Positions 46,261-57,092 of a stretch of DNA of 64,000 nt are shown piece after piece. Location of the stretch: NCBI RefSeq assembly GCF_004210375.1, contig NC_134830.1, positions 70,224,326-70,288,325 on the forward strand, given 5' to 3'. Each line of letters starts with the position of its first letter. The first letter of the stretch is position 1. Both the position numbers and the translations under genes were made by a program. Source of the stretch: Tachypleus tridentatus (taxonomy: Eukaryota > Arthropoda > Merostomata > Xiphosura > Limulidae). The notes under the pieces were generated by a model. It had not been told where the DNA came from, did not search any database, and was given only the letters and a program-made list of their open reading frames with translations.

Positions 46261-47400
46261 TTAAAAGTGATTAATTTTTCGAGATTTGCGACTGTAATGT
46301 AAATCACTTTCACGTATCAGCCCCCAAATATAGTTTCCCATCATGTTTTCGTTATATGTTCCTTGATAGCGGCGTTCAAAGTCCAGTATATCATGGTGGA
46401 AGCGTTCGCCTTATTCCTCTAAGTATGCTCCCACGTTCTCCTTGAATTTATCAAGATTAGCGTCAAGGATATGGACTTTCAGGGACATCCTGCAGCCCAT
46501 TTTGCCGTAGTTCTTCACCAGAGCCTCAACCAATTTCACATAATTTTCGGCCTTGCGATTACCCAAGAAGCCCCGAACCACTACGACAAAGCTGTACCAA
46601 GCTTTCTTTTTCCCTTCCTACTGAGCTTCTTGAGGAATTCTTTGCACTCCAGGATCTTCTTTATTTGTAGTCCAACGAAGACATCAGTTTTGACCTTTGC
46701 CCCAGACAGCTTAGGGAAGAAGTCTCGAAGGTACTTGAAGGCTGTGACAAATTGTTTCATAAGACTTAATTTTATGTGCAATGCTGTGACAAATTATTTC
46801 GTAAAACCCAATTTTATGTGTAATGGTGGGAACAATACCATCTGGAGGTTGACATTTGACATTGTGCCTCCCAACAGGGAACTCGGTCCGTTGTGGGCAG
46901 TGTCCCTGCTGTCACAAAGGCAAAGATAACAGGGAAACTTGGTAAAGCTTCCTTAGAGACCCATCAGAAATGCCACCATTTTGAAGTATCTGATAACCTC
47001 CCAGTCATACTCATCATACTTCAAGGCTTCTAACAAAGTCTTGACGCTGTTGTATTCGTCTTCGAGGTGCACCGAAATATATTTAAATTTTAAAAGGTCT
47101 AAAATTTGTATAATATAAAATCTTACTATTCAAGCAAGCAAAAATTGTCCGTCTTACCTTCTAGATTTTTTTTTAAATGCTCGCAGGTAAAATGAGGTGC
47201 CCAGGGTTTGTCTTAATCCCAGAAAGGCATGCTGAAACATGCCTTGTAGGCTTCACACATTTTAGGAGATGCTGTCAGAGAGTACTTTTTCGCTCTTTTC
47301 TTGATAAATTGACCACATACATAGCAGAATGCGTCTGGAGAATACTTGCAGCTTCTTCATGCCATCTTTGATAAAACCAGATAGGTCTATGTATTCACTT
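46261..47400 (-). pseudogene. Broken gene of an uncharacterised arthropod protein family, probable transposase
   Basis: Read on the minus strand. The N-terminal piece (about 47400-47165) has GMKKLQVFSRR, then in another frame FCYVCGQF..KRAKKYSLTA and WAPHFTC, a Cys-rich, possibly zinc-binding segment. A large deletion follows. The next piece (47075-46870) reads VHLEDEYNSVKTLLEALKYD, EYDWEV..FKMVAFLMGL, a stop, then FTKFPCYLCLCDSRD. Next come LFPPLHIKLGF, FVTAFKYLRDFFPKLSGAK and VFVGLQIKKILECKEF (46840-46600). After a frameshift near 46600 a frame runs to the end: FLGNRKAENYVKLVEALVKN, MSLKVHILDANLDKFKENVG, an in-frame stop at 46411-46413, GERFHHDILDFERRYQGTY, IWGLIRESDLHY, and a stop at 46261. 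I recall closely similar proteins annotated as hypothetical in spiders and insects; I know no assigned function. At least three inactivating changes are visible. Confidence 0.8.
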
Positions 47401-47454
47401 ACGCAGCTAGAACTAAATTGAAGTGGTGAGTGGTGATCCCCTGTATATATATTA

Positions 47455-47535
47455 CTATGGAAAGTTCTAGAAAATTCTCGTAAGTTCTACAACATTCTAG
47501 AAAGTTCTTGAAAATTATTGTAAGTTCGAGAAAAT
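47455..47535 (+). repeat. Short tandem repeat, about 20-bp unit
   Basis: Four diverged units of a motif like AAGTTCTAGAAAATTCTCGT lie upstream of the broken gene, inside the right part of the element. The AGAAnnTTC-like spacing resembles heat-shock elements, but with this AT content it may be chance. Confidence 0.6.
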
Positions 47536-47690
47536 TCTCTATTATCTACTCAGCACTGAATCTACCTGAAATGTTTTGTAAAATGAATAAATTTGAAAAT
47601 TTTATTACTCAGGTCACAAAAGCAAAGTTTGAAGAGAGAAATAGGTCTTTTCCATTTACTTTAGGCAAACTCATAAGTTATTGCTGTAAT

Positions 47691-48358
47691 TAGATTTTCG
47701 ACGATTTGTTCTCTTTTATAATGATTTTATTTTTACAAATCTTTGTATTTTAAATAATTTTTCAGACCTCTTTGATAAAATGATAACTGCTACATAATTA
47801 ATAAAAATATATTAATAGAGTGCTTGCAACTTATATCGGGCAAATAAAGTTTGGTTTCATTAATCTTATTTTAGAAATTCGATTTGTTGTAAAACACTAG
47901 AAAATTACAAATGCAATGACAACGACAATATAATTTATTACAGGCGTTTGAAATGTAATGTGATAACAGTAATAAATCCTTAATGTTACCTAAACCTAAC
48001 CTAAGTATTATGTAAACAAAGACAATAAACGCAGAGGTCCTTAAACATGACGGCAGGAAGTGAGAAACTGACTTTTCTAAAAAAAATAAAAAATAAATGA
48101 TACATTAGTGAAAATGTTTCGAAACATTATTATCTTGTTATATTTATTTTTCTCATATCTTACCCGTGCATACAATAACAATGAGAATTTTTGGTAATAT
48201 TTTATGATTAATTAATCACTTGTGAAACAAAAACGTAAAACGAAACAGTGCTATGAAGCAGGCTCTTGATGACAAAGCAGCAAAGAAACTTAACAATATT
48301 AATTAAAAAGGGTTATAAAAATAAGTTAACTACATACGTTTGCATAACAAATATTAAC
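47691..48358. other. AT-rich interval, nothing recognised
   Basis: No gene or repeat family is seen. Confidence 0.5.
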
Positions 48359-48462
48359 ATCGCCAATGGTACAGCGGTATGTATGTGGATTTATAACCCT
48401 AGAAACCACGTTTCGATACTCGTGGAAGGTAGCGCATAAATAATTTTTTTGCTACAAGAATA
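48359..48462 (+). mobile_element. SINE family B copy
   Basis: ATCGCCAATGGTACAGCGGT, ATTTATAACCCTAGAAACCA, CGTTTCGATACTCGTGGAAG in plus orientation. The 3' part is diverged. Confidence 0.7.
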
Positions 48463-48705
48463 AACATTAGGAATATTGCTCTTCCAGGATTTTACTAACT
48501 TTCAGAATTTAAGCCTAATATTTCTTTAATATTTGAAATAAACGTAAGATGTGTAGGTACTTTCACTGACCTGTTATGGTTATCTTTCAATCTTTAGAAA
48601 AGCTTCTAGTCAGACGTGACGGATACACCACACAATATTTTTAAGGGGATGTCGGTCGGTTTGTAATTTATCATGAGAGTGTATATTCCTAAAATATTTG
48701 TTTAA

Positions 48706-48826
48706 TAGTATGTGTGTTTTATAGGAAAAAACACATTTTAGCTATTTGCTGTGTTCACCGCAAGGAATGTAACCTCGAATTTTAGCGTCGTAAGTCCGTA
48801 AACGTATAACTGTCCCACTAGGAGAT
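48706..48826 (-). mobile_element. SINE family C copy
   Basis: GTATGTGTGTTTTATAGGAA (complement of the AC tail), GCTATTTGCTGTGTTCACCG, GAATTTTAGCGTCGTAAGTC and AACTGTCCCACTAGGAG. Confidence 0.65.
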
Positions 48827-48932
48827 TTCTAAAGTATAATACAACAGGTTTGCTGTGTTAGTTGAAGCAATATTCATCTACATTTCCAGCTCTCAAATGA
48901 AGCACTTGTAAGGTCATTAATATATATATATA

Positions 48933-49364
48933 CATATATATTAGGTTGTTGTAACCAAAAACAAGCCGAAACAAAAATAAATAAAAATGAAAACGATATA
49001 CTAATTTAAAGGATCCAAAGGTACAAGCTATAATGTGAGATATAAAATGTATCCTATGTTTTGGAGGTGACGGAAGAAGTAGTAGCCACATTGCGGTAGA
49101 GATACACCGTCTATCAGTCTTAACCTCCATTCGCCAGTCTCGCATAAAAAAATAAAATAAAAGTAAATGAATAGCAATAGAAACAGAAATTAAGGGAAGT
49201 GTGATGCGAGTGCTCAAGTCCACAATATCCCACATCTATATCACTCTTCACTGTGTGCAGACAGTTATTGGAAAATGATTCCTCTCCAAAGTGAAGAAGA
49301 AGAAAAAAAAAAAAGGTACTACATTGGGGGTAAGTAAGTTAAACAGACTTATCTCGTGAAGTTA
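48933..49364 (+). repeat. Direct repeat of about 430 bp, left copy
   Basis: The repeat starts CATATATATTAGGTTGTTGT and ends GGTACTACATTGGGGGTAAG... GAAGTTA. It matches 52828-53269 along its whole length at a level I would judge around 75-80% by eye, in the same orientation. Landmarks are ACAAGCTATAATGTG.GATAT, GGTTTTGGAGGTGAC-type text and CTTAACCTCCATTC. The 125-codon minus ORF here is not convincingly kept in the other copy. Confidence 0.85.
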
Positions 49365-50166
49365 GTATTCCAACCCCCATTATGGTAGAATGGCTCTAAC
49401 TGGTAGCCCAGTGAACGAATTATACTAATATAAAAAGTCCCATCCAGTTATCTAAATTAACTAGTATAGCTCCAAACCACCACACATTTATTAAGTCTAG
49501 TATGACTATCATGCTCTAAACCAGTGGTTCTTAACCTGGTAGTCGTTTGAAGTTTCTCGGGGAGTCACAGAAGGTTTGGGAATTATTGGGGAAATCACGG
49601 AGCAGTTTGTAGTTTTTGTGGCAAGTGCCTGTAACTGCCCACCAATGAGAAACAAGCTGAAGTGCGGCAGTTGAACCGCGTCGAGATGCTTGTTGCGCAA
49701 CCACCTATCTAATTTTGAGTAAAAATTTTCATATATTACAACCTTTTGAATTGCCTAAATTTTTAATTATAATATTAATACATAGTACTTAAAATTTAAA
49801 TATCAAATTTTCCATCGTATTTAGTATATTTTCTCATTATATATATATATATATATATACTGGAAGCGGAAAATGTTTGGCAAGATAATTTAGCCTCTGA
49901 ACAATTCGGTCTCAAGGAAATTCGTCCTCAAGATGATTAGGTCTTGAGATAATTGAATCTCAGCATATTTCTGCCTTAATTCATTTGGCCATCAAAAAAT
50001 TTGCCTGATAAACCTCAGCAATTAAAAATAGAACTAATTTCCACAAGACTTATATTAAATTAGAAAGACAGATAAAATGTTACCATACTATATATATATA
50101 TATACATACATTTATATAATGTATATATATTGACTTTTTATTTAATTTATAAAAATAAAAAAAATT

Positions 50167-50429
50167 CGTTTGTTTGTTTGTTTTTGAATTTTGCACAAAG
50201 CTACTCGAGGGCTATCTATGCTAGCTGTCTCTAATTTAGTAGTGTAAGACTAGAGGGAAGGCAGCTAGGCATCACCACCCACCGCCAATTTTTGGGCTAC
50301 TCTTTTACCAACGAATAATGGAATTGACCGTCACATTATAATGCCCCCAAGGTTGAAAGGACGAGCATGTTTGACGCGACGGATTTACGAACCCGCGACC
50401 CTCAGATTACGAGTCGCACGCTTTAACAC
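50167..50429 (-). mobile_element. SINE family A copy inside the hAT element
   Basis: Minus-strand copy (GTTTGTTTGTTTGTTTTTGA... to GAGTCGCACGCTTTAACAC) truncated just before the outermost head bases. It lies in the non-coding 5' part of the hAT element, so it inserted after the hAT did. Confidence 0.92.
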
Positions 50430-50673
50430 TAATCAGCGTTAAAATTCTATCCAAAACTTCTTGAGGGGTGCAGCGCTGTGCCATACTGCAGACACACAAG
50501 ACACTTTTCACACAAAAAACAATATTTTTGTCTACACAAGATCGAGTGAAGTTATTTATTTTACTATTATTGTTTATTATTCATTATTTATTTCTTATTT
50601 TATCTTCATGTCTGCAAGTTTCTGAAACGAAATTTTATTTTCTTGCAGATACATTTCTGTTTTCTGTTCGCAA

Positions 50674-52466
50674 TATGTCTGCAAAGAAGCGTACATACAA
50701 TGAAGCCTTTCTCAAGATGGATTTCACAAGTATCGTTCAGAACTCTGTGGTCAAGCCGCAATGCATCGTTTGCGGAAAGGTTTTGAGTAATGAAAGTATG
50801 AAGCCAAGCAAACTGAAGGTGCATTTTGAGTCTCTTCACAGCCAACTGTTGGACAAAAGCTTGGACTATTTCAAGTGAAAAGAAGCTTCTCTAAAGGCCA
50901 GTCGCATGGACTCCACTGGTCACTTCGCTGGTCAGAACAAAGCAGCGTTGGAGGCTTTATACAGAATTGCTCTAAAAATTGCGTAGACCAAGAAGCCTCA
51001 TACCATTGGTGAAGATCTGACTAAGCCTTGCATTCTGAAAGCAACGAAGGCAATTCTTGGAGAATAGCGGGCACACCAGTTGAGGGCAATTTCCTATCGA
51101 ATGATATAGTCAAAAGTCGGATCTCGGACATGAGTAAGGATATTCTGCTGCAAGTTGGACTGCTGTAAAGAGTAGTCCTGTGTATTCACTGCAACTGGAT
51201 GAGTCGACAGATGTTGCCTCGTGTTCCCAACTCATTGTTTATGTTCGCTATCTTGACAGAGAAATTATGAAGGAGGAGTACTTGTTCTCTGAGCCAGTGG
51301 CCACAACAACTCGTGGAGAAGACATTTTCAAAATTCTAGAAACCTTTCTCCTTAAACATGGGCTGAGTTGGGAAGCACTTGTTTGTCTGTGTACAGATGG
51401 GGTTCCTTCCATGACTGGTTGCAAATCTGGCTTCAAAGCCTTCATGAGAAATGTCGTTCCGCATGTCTCGTTCACTCATTGCATGATTCATCGTTATGCT
51501 TTGTCGATGAAGGTCTCCCACTTGGACTTCAAGAAGTGCTTACGGACGTTGTGAAGGTTGTGAACCATATCCGAGGGAACTCAACAACTTCAAGAGTTTC
51601 TAAAGTGCTTTGTGAAGAAATGGGTGCTGACTTCTCTGTTCTTCTGTTTCACACGGAGGTACGTTGGCTCTCAAGTGGCACGGTTCTGAATCGGGTGCTA
51701 CAACTTCGAGAGGATATAACGATGTTGTTGGAACAAGGTCGTACCTCGAAAGAGAATCTTCTTCATGAAAAGATGCAAGATGACCATTTCGTAACAAAGG
51801 TTGCCTACCTGGCTGATTTCTTCTCTGAGGTGAATTCCCTGAACATTTCACTCTAAGGAAATCTTGCAATGCTGCACACAGTTCGTGACAAAGTGGCAGC
51901 GTTCAAGTATAAGATTCAACTTTATCAGAAACGAGTTCAGGACGGTGACACAACGTTCTTCTCTCAGATGACGACTATCCTGGCTTCTATGCCAGAAGCT
52001 GAATGCAGTTTCCGTGTAGAGATTTCAGCTCAAGTTCTGGCTGTGAATGACGCCATCAAAAGTTACTTCCCAAGATTGGATGACCGTTGTACTGATGTAT
52101 GGATCCTTCAGACCCTTTTTAGTGAAGGAGAGTACCATCAGTGATACTGATGTTGCTGCCAAGGTAGAATTTCTTCAAATTCGTGAGGATACTCAGATGA
52201 AAGTCGATTTTTCTGAACAAGAGCTTCCTACATTTTGGGCAAAACTGAAGAACAACTATCATCTCCTTTCGATGCGTGCACTGACTATGCTGATCCAGTC
52301 CCCTTCGCCCTATCGCTGCGAAGCTGGATTCTCAACTATGATGGCTCTGAAAACAACGGCACGCAACAGGCTTTTGATTAACGCCGACATGAGGTGTTGT
52401 CTGTCGAGCATTGTTCCTCGCTTTGATGTACTTATGGCTGCAAAACAATATCAACCCTCACACTGA
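50674..52466 (+). pseudogene. hAT transposase, ZBED5-like, broken
   Basis: The likely start is MSAKKRTYNEAFLKMDF (50674). A BED-type zinc finger follows: CIVCGKVL...SKLKVHFESLH (Cys-X2-Cys...His-X4-His). A stop comes at about 50877. The frame is then disturbed to about 51180, where YSLQLDESTDVASCSQLIVY holds the first catalytic Asp region and [14 protein letters not shown] the second. Frameshift at about 51540. The next stretch (to 51856) has [15 protein letters not shown] and [19 protein letters not shown] (the insertion domain of ZBED5-like proteins), then a stop, then 51869-52144 and a final frame ending YRCEAGFSTMMALKTTARNR (C-terminal hAT dimerisation domain, with Glu in EAGFS) with its stop at 52466. 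The near-complete domain order with about four stops or frameshifts points to moderate age. Confidence 0.93.
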
Positions 52467-52827
52467 GTGAATAAGTAGGTTTTGTATGATGTTCAGTAAT
52501 TCCATGAATTTTGCATTTGTTTAGCACTTGTAGCATTTCTCAAGGTCATTTATTTGTAACATTTTTAATAAATTAGAATCTTTATATAGTTTTGTTTTAT
52601 TCTATGTTTTGTTTATGGCAAAGTTCACCATTACAAAAATTATTATAGGGGTCACGGTAATATCCTGGAGAGTCTCAGGGGGTAAGACGATGAAAAAGGT
52701 TAAGAACCACTGCTCTAAACAAACCAATATAATTAGTCAGAGGTTTAGATTTGCTGTTCTTAACGGAGTCTTTCCTTTTGATTATGTATTGATTTAATTT
52801 ACTTAACTCATTCTGTATTAATTTTCT

Positions 52828-53269
52828 CATATATATTGGTTTGTTATAACTTAAAAACAAGCTAAAACAAAAATAAATTAAAATATAATAAATTACTAAA
52901 CAAATAATGCTGCAAAGATTCCAGCATACAAGCTATAATGTGGGATATAAAATGTACTCTAGGTTTTGGAGGTGACTCAAAAAGTAAAACTCACATTGCA
53001 GTGGGGATACACCATCTATCATTCTTAACCTCCATTCATCAGTCTCACATAAGAAATAAAGGAGTAGCAACAGACATAGAAATAAAAATTAAAAGAGCGA
53101 GATGTGGGTGCTCATGTTCATAACTATCTTACATCCATATCACCCTTCATTGTCTGCAGACAGTTATGGGAAGGTCACTGCTCTCCAAAGTAAAGAAGAA
53201 GATAAAAAAAAGTAAGTATAAGGTACTACATTGGGGTAAGTAGGTTAAATAACTTACCTCATGAAGTTA
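52828..53269 (+). repeat. Direct repeat of about 430 bp, right copy
   Basis: Partner of 48933-49364. It starts CATATATATTGGTTTGTTAT and ends ACATTGGGGTAAGTAGG... GAAGTTA. Without the hAT element, about 265 bp separates the two copies. The pair could be terminal repeats of a very short retroelement or two units of a local duplication. Confidence 0.85.
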
Positions 53270-54845
53270 AAATAATAATATATTGAGCATTTAGGTTATT
53301 CTGCTAAAAGCCATTCAAAAGATGAAGAAATTCAATGAATGTAAACTTAGTTCGCATTAAAGTAAAGTGTAATATTCTAACTCAAACATTTTCAAGTTCA
53401 TTTAATTCATAAGAGAATAAATTATTAAACCTGGATTATCAATAAACGCAAGGATTGTAAAGTATGCTTTCATTAATCTCATATAAATCTTTACTTTTTT
53501 ACTCAACAATGTAACAAGTTCTTGTAACTGGTAACGACCAATTCTCCACCTGCAATAACATTCAAGAGCTAAATGCTTTTAACATTCCAATAATTGATAA
53601 TAGTTTTTTTACTGAACCTGCCCCTGTCTCATGGCTCAGCTGGGAGCTTCAAGACTAACAACGCTAACATTTTGAGATTCATTCCTACGGGCATGACCAG
53701 ATTAAAGGCCTACCTTAATCTGCCTGGAGCTGAAGACTTCCAGAGGACCTACTCACATTACTTCATGATACAAAAAACAAATAAGATGGTCATTCGAGCC
53801 AATTATTTAAAAGAACTAACTTTATAAGTTTCTAAAAGAAGACAGATCAGAGAATTGAAATTTAAGTTTTTTTTTCTCAGTCAGGAGAGGATACAGAATT
53901 TTTTGAAGAGCGGCATTCAGCCTGTAAAAGAACTGTAAAATAAATAAGAACAGTAGTATATTTGTGATATTAAGATGCATGTAGGAGTGTTTCAGAGGAA
54001 ATTCGTTGATTCGATCAATAGTCAATACTAAAAATCTAGGTTTGTCATAACATACTTGTTTTAAATTTCCACTTATTATCCTACTAAATACTTTTATGTT
54101 TTAAGGTTGTGCTTGGTGAATTTAAGTATAAGATGTTGATGAATCTTCGAAGTATCATAATTCTTACGTATTAGGGCAATTTTATCTGTGAATAAGATAA
54201 TTTCGAAATATAGTTCATCGACATTTTGATATTTATCATATGCAAACTATACATACACAAAATGCATAGAACTTTAAGATATGCATATTTTTGAATTAAG
54301 ATAGATTGCATAGAAATACTAAATGTATATTTCATTTCACAATTGGGTCAATAATAATAGTTCACGTTATGCATTATTCTAGTTTGAATTTTGAGCTGAA
54401 TAAATATCTTGAAGATAAAATAATTTATGTCTGTGTTATTAGCTCTGTTTATACAAGATCAGCCATTTTTACCGATATTGTAACCACCATAAAATATATG
54501 AAATAGATCTAAATCACCCCTTTTTTCTTTCTAAAACAGCTACAGATTATAGTCGAAAATTATAATTACTTACAATAATGTGGCTTCAGAATTTTTTGTT
54601 CAATTATTCATCTTAGAATATGAAATATTTTCACACACATGGAGTTCCCTAAAATTGCGTAGTTTATTTAGCTTTCTAACTACCATAGAAATGACTTAAA
54701 ATTATTCCGATATCTGGTCAAACAAAGCCTCAATAGAGATATTTGAAGAAAACAACTTACAGATGTTGAAATTATTAGTCCACTGTTCCACAGTTTTAGA
54801 CCCTACAGCTGCCAGTTGAATACAATATTCGCCTTTTATTGGTTT
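53270..54845. other. AT-rich interval with one weak SINE fragment
   Basis: No gene is supported. At 53615-53700, CATGGCTCAGCTGGGAGC, CTAACAACGCTAACATTTTG and GATTCATTCCTACGGGC resemble a decayed B/C-type SINE head in plus orientation. Confidence 0.4.
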
Positions 54846-54946
54846 AATATAATGTAATGTAATGTAATGTAATGTAATGTAATATAATATAATATAATAT
54901 AATATAATATAATATAATATAATATAATATAATATAATATAATATA
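54846..54946 (+). repeat. Pentanucleotide microsatellite (AATGT)n-(AATAT)n
   Basis: About six AATGT units are followed by about fourteen AATAT units in phase. The abrupt switch in unit type suggests that one variant expanded. The 97-codon minus ORF here is a translation of this tract. Confidence 0.97.
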
Positions 54947-55983
54947 AAACATGACATTTGTCTAGTATTTTATTGCTAATATCTCTATAAAGCAAAAGCT
55001 TTATTGTGACAAATTCTTGCTATAAATTCATAGTTTAGCTTGAAGATATATGAATATAATGTAAGTGGTAAATTACAAGGAAAGTTATAACGCCTTAGAG
55101 AGTAGCAGAAAATGTTGACATAAATAGTTCGAACTGGAGAACTGTCATCATGATACACAGAAAGTGAAGTTTAGCATTTATATATATATAAAAAAGAACC
55201 CTTCTAAGAATACAAAATTGACGCTTCATTTTATGTTGATGAAGTTTTATTTGCAAATTATGTTAAATGCCAGCTTTATTGAAATACATTTATAATAAAG
55301 TAGTTTAATTAAAATTTGAATGTAAATGTACAAGACTGTGTAAGACGAACTTTGACCTATTCATAGTAAAAGCGTTAACACTCTCAACACGGGCTCGGTC
55401 CCAGGAAACGACTTTTACCTGTATGTCGTTTTAATACTATGACAGTTAATGCATTTAGTATATCATCACAAAATCTGACAGGTTCTCAGTAAACAGAAGA
55501 AGTCGTTTGCACGAAAATAAATAAGTTTTGTTTAATGAAATATTTTTACCAAAGAATTTTCCGTGAATTTATCGAGTTTCTTTTTAATTAGTTCGAGTGC
55601 AAAGTGATTTTCATTTTAAGATTAAAAATAGTTTTCTTAATCTCAAATGACATTTGCGTTATCTCTAAAACTTAAATATATGTTAAACTTTTTTTTTTCA
55701 CTAAAACTTTATATTTTACTTGTTATTTTCTCCACTCTAGCTCTATACAAGGTTAGCCAATTTCACCGACCTCATAACCACCAAAAATCTCGAAATAAAT
55801 CTAAGTTACATCTTCGTTTTTGGAATGACTTCAAATTGCAACATGAAACTACATTTCTTTAAACTAAGTAGTTGTAATTTAAAATTTGTCTGTTCTGAAA
55901 GTGTTTGTATATGAAAAAGTTTTCGTTTGTTCATTAACCTAATATCTGTCTTTCTTCGAATACATATAAAACATCTTCCTTTA
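54947..55983. other. AT-rich interval, nothing recognised
   Basis: No gene or repeat family is seen. A (TA)n tract lies at 55180-55190. Confidence 0.5.
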
Positions 55984-56261
55984 GGCTCGGTATGGCCAGG
56001 TGGTTTGAGTCACTTGACACGCAAACTGAGATTCGCGGACTCGAATTCCGAATTCTCATTCCACTAACATGCTCGCACTTTCGACCGTAAAGATATTATA
56101 ATGTTTGGCCAATTCAATTATTCGTAAAATGGGTAGCCCAAGAGTTGGATGTGGGTGGAGATCACTAGCTGCCTTCCGTCTAATTTTTCACTGTTAAATT
56201 AGGAACGGTTAGCGCAGATAGCCTTCCTAAAGCTTTGCGCGAAATTCACGAAACAAACAAA
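55984..56261 (+). mobile_element. SINE family A copy, diverged
   Basis: GGCTCGGTATGGCCAGGTGG head with a mutated middle, GCCCAAGAGTTGGATGTGGG, GGTTAGCGCAGATAGCC and an AAACAAACAAAC tail. Confidence 0.9.
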
Positions 56262-56685
56262 CATATGTAGGTTTTCCTGCAAACAAAAACTTCTTCTTTC
56301 ACAGCTGTTGACGTTATAGTGCGGGAAAATACTATGTTTGTTGTTACACCAGGGTCGTGGTTTGTACCCTGTGCACAAGTACACCATATGACACTTTCCA
56401 AGGCTACATCCATGTACGTAATGCATCAGTATATTAGCATTTACTGTGAAAAAGTGCAGGTTTACCTACCAGCTTGTAAATTAATAGTAAAACAACAAAA
56501 AAAGGGCAGATATTTTTTTATAATAGACAGTTTACAACCCCAATTCTGTTCACAAATGCATTCAACATTGTAACAGTTTCGTTACATCTTTGGAAAATGG
56601 GGATTATGGTTTGCAGTACCTTTACAAAGTCAATTTGACTATACTTTGGTTGTAGGATGTTTTCATAAATAGTGTGTTTTCTTAT

Positions 56686-56750
56686 ATCAAAGCCATATCG
56701 GGATATCTGCTGCGTCTACGGATTTATAACGCAAAATTCAGGTGTTGGTG
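56686..56750. mobile_element. Rearranged SINE family C fragment
   Basis: AGCCATATCGGGATATCTGC is a minus-strand C tail, while GTCTACGGATTTATAACGC, AAAATTCAGGTGTTGGTGCC is a plus-strand C head. The halves lie head to tail in opposite orientation, followed by a C10 run. Confidence 0.5.
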
Positions 56751-57092
56751 CCCCCCCCCCACCGGTTATACAAATTTTATAACGAGTTATTTTTAATTAT
56801 AATTTTGATTACTTTCTCAGAATTTAGTAATCGAAAAACAATGAAATTTCTGTCGCATATTGAAGGAACTTCACAGCAAAAATGGCAAATTTCAAACCTC
56901 AAGAACTACTCACAAACACATGCTCCAAGACCTGACGTTGATCTCGTGTGCAAAACAGATTTGGCTATTTTCATGCAGTTAGTTCTAGTCGCTCAAATAT
57001 TTTAACCGTCTCAAACTGTGCATGTGTTTCCTTCAGATTTTTCTGTAATAAATTTAGACCTATCACACATGACTAAAGCTGCACGCGTCTTC

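Larger units (their letters stand above)
46009..47690 (-). mobile_element. Larger copy of the inverted-repeat element
   Basis: The left end (CATTGTGTGACACAAAATTT, GTTCCTGGACAGTATGTGTT) matches the left end of the 450-bp element. At the right, 47605-47665 (AGGTCACAAAAGCAAAGTTT, TAGGTCTTTTCCATTTACTT) matches the inner part of its right arm. The outermost right arm is diverged or lost, so the exact right border near 47690 and the target duplication are not determined. Between the arms lies the broken gene described separately. Confidence 0.7.
49522..52712 (+). mobile_element. hAT transposon, ZBED5/Charlie-like, with complete ends
   Basis: A 3,191-bp element with 16-bp inverted repeats CAGTGGTTCTTAACCT (49522-49537; complement at 52697-52712), flanked by a perfect 8-bp target-site duplication CTCTAAAC (49514-49521 and 52713-52720). 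The 8-bp duplication and the CAGTGGTTCTTAACC ends are typical of hAT elements of the Charlie/ZBED5 kind. It contains a family A SINE (50167-50429) and a broken transposase gene. It is inserted between the two 430-bp direct repeats. Confidence 0.96.

Noticed and set aside
46471-46929. 152-codon plus-strand ORF, the longest but one in the window
   Set aside because: It is antisense to the recognisable minus-strand gene remnant with the GERFH and FLGN motifs.
47455-47535. Heat-shock-element-like array (AGAAnnTTC spacing)
   Set aside because: The matches are loose and the tract is a decayed tandem repeat in AT-rich sequence. A regulatory reading cannot be supported from sequence alone.
48858-49235. 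125-codon minus-strand ORF with hydrophobic stretches
   Set aside because: The sister direct repeat at 52828-53269 does not keep the frame open, and the ORF extends beyond the repeat into unrelated sequence.
54702-54995. 97-codon minus-strand ORF rich in Tyr and Ile
   Set aside because: It is the translation of a pentanucleotide microsatellite.
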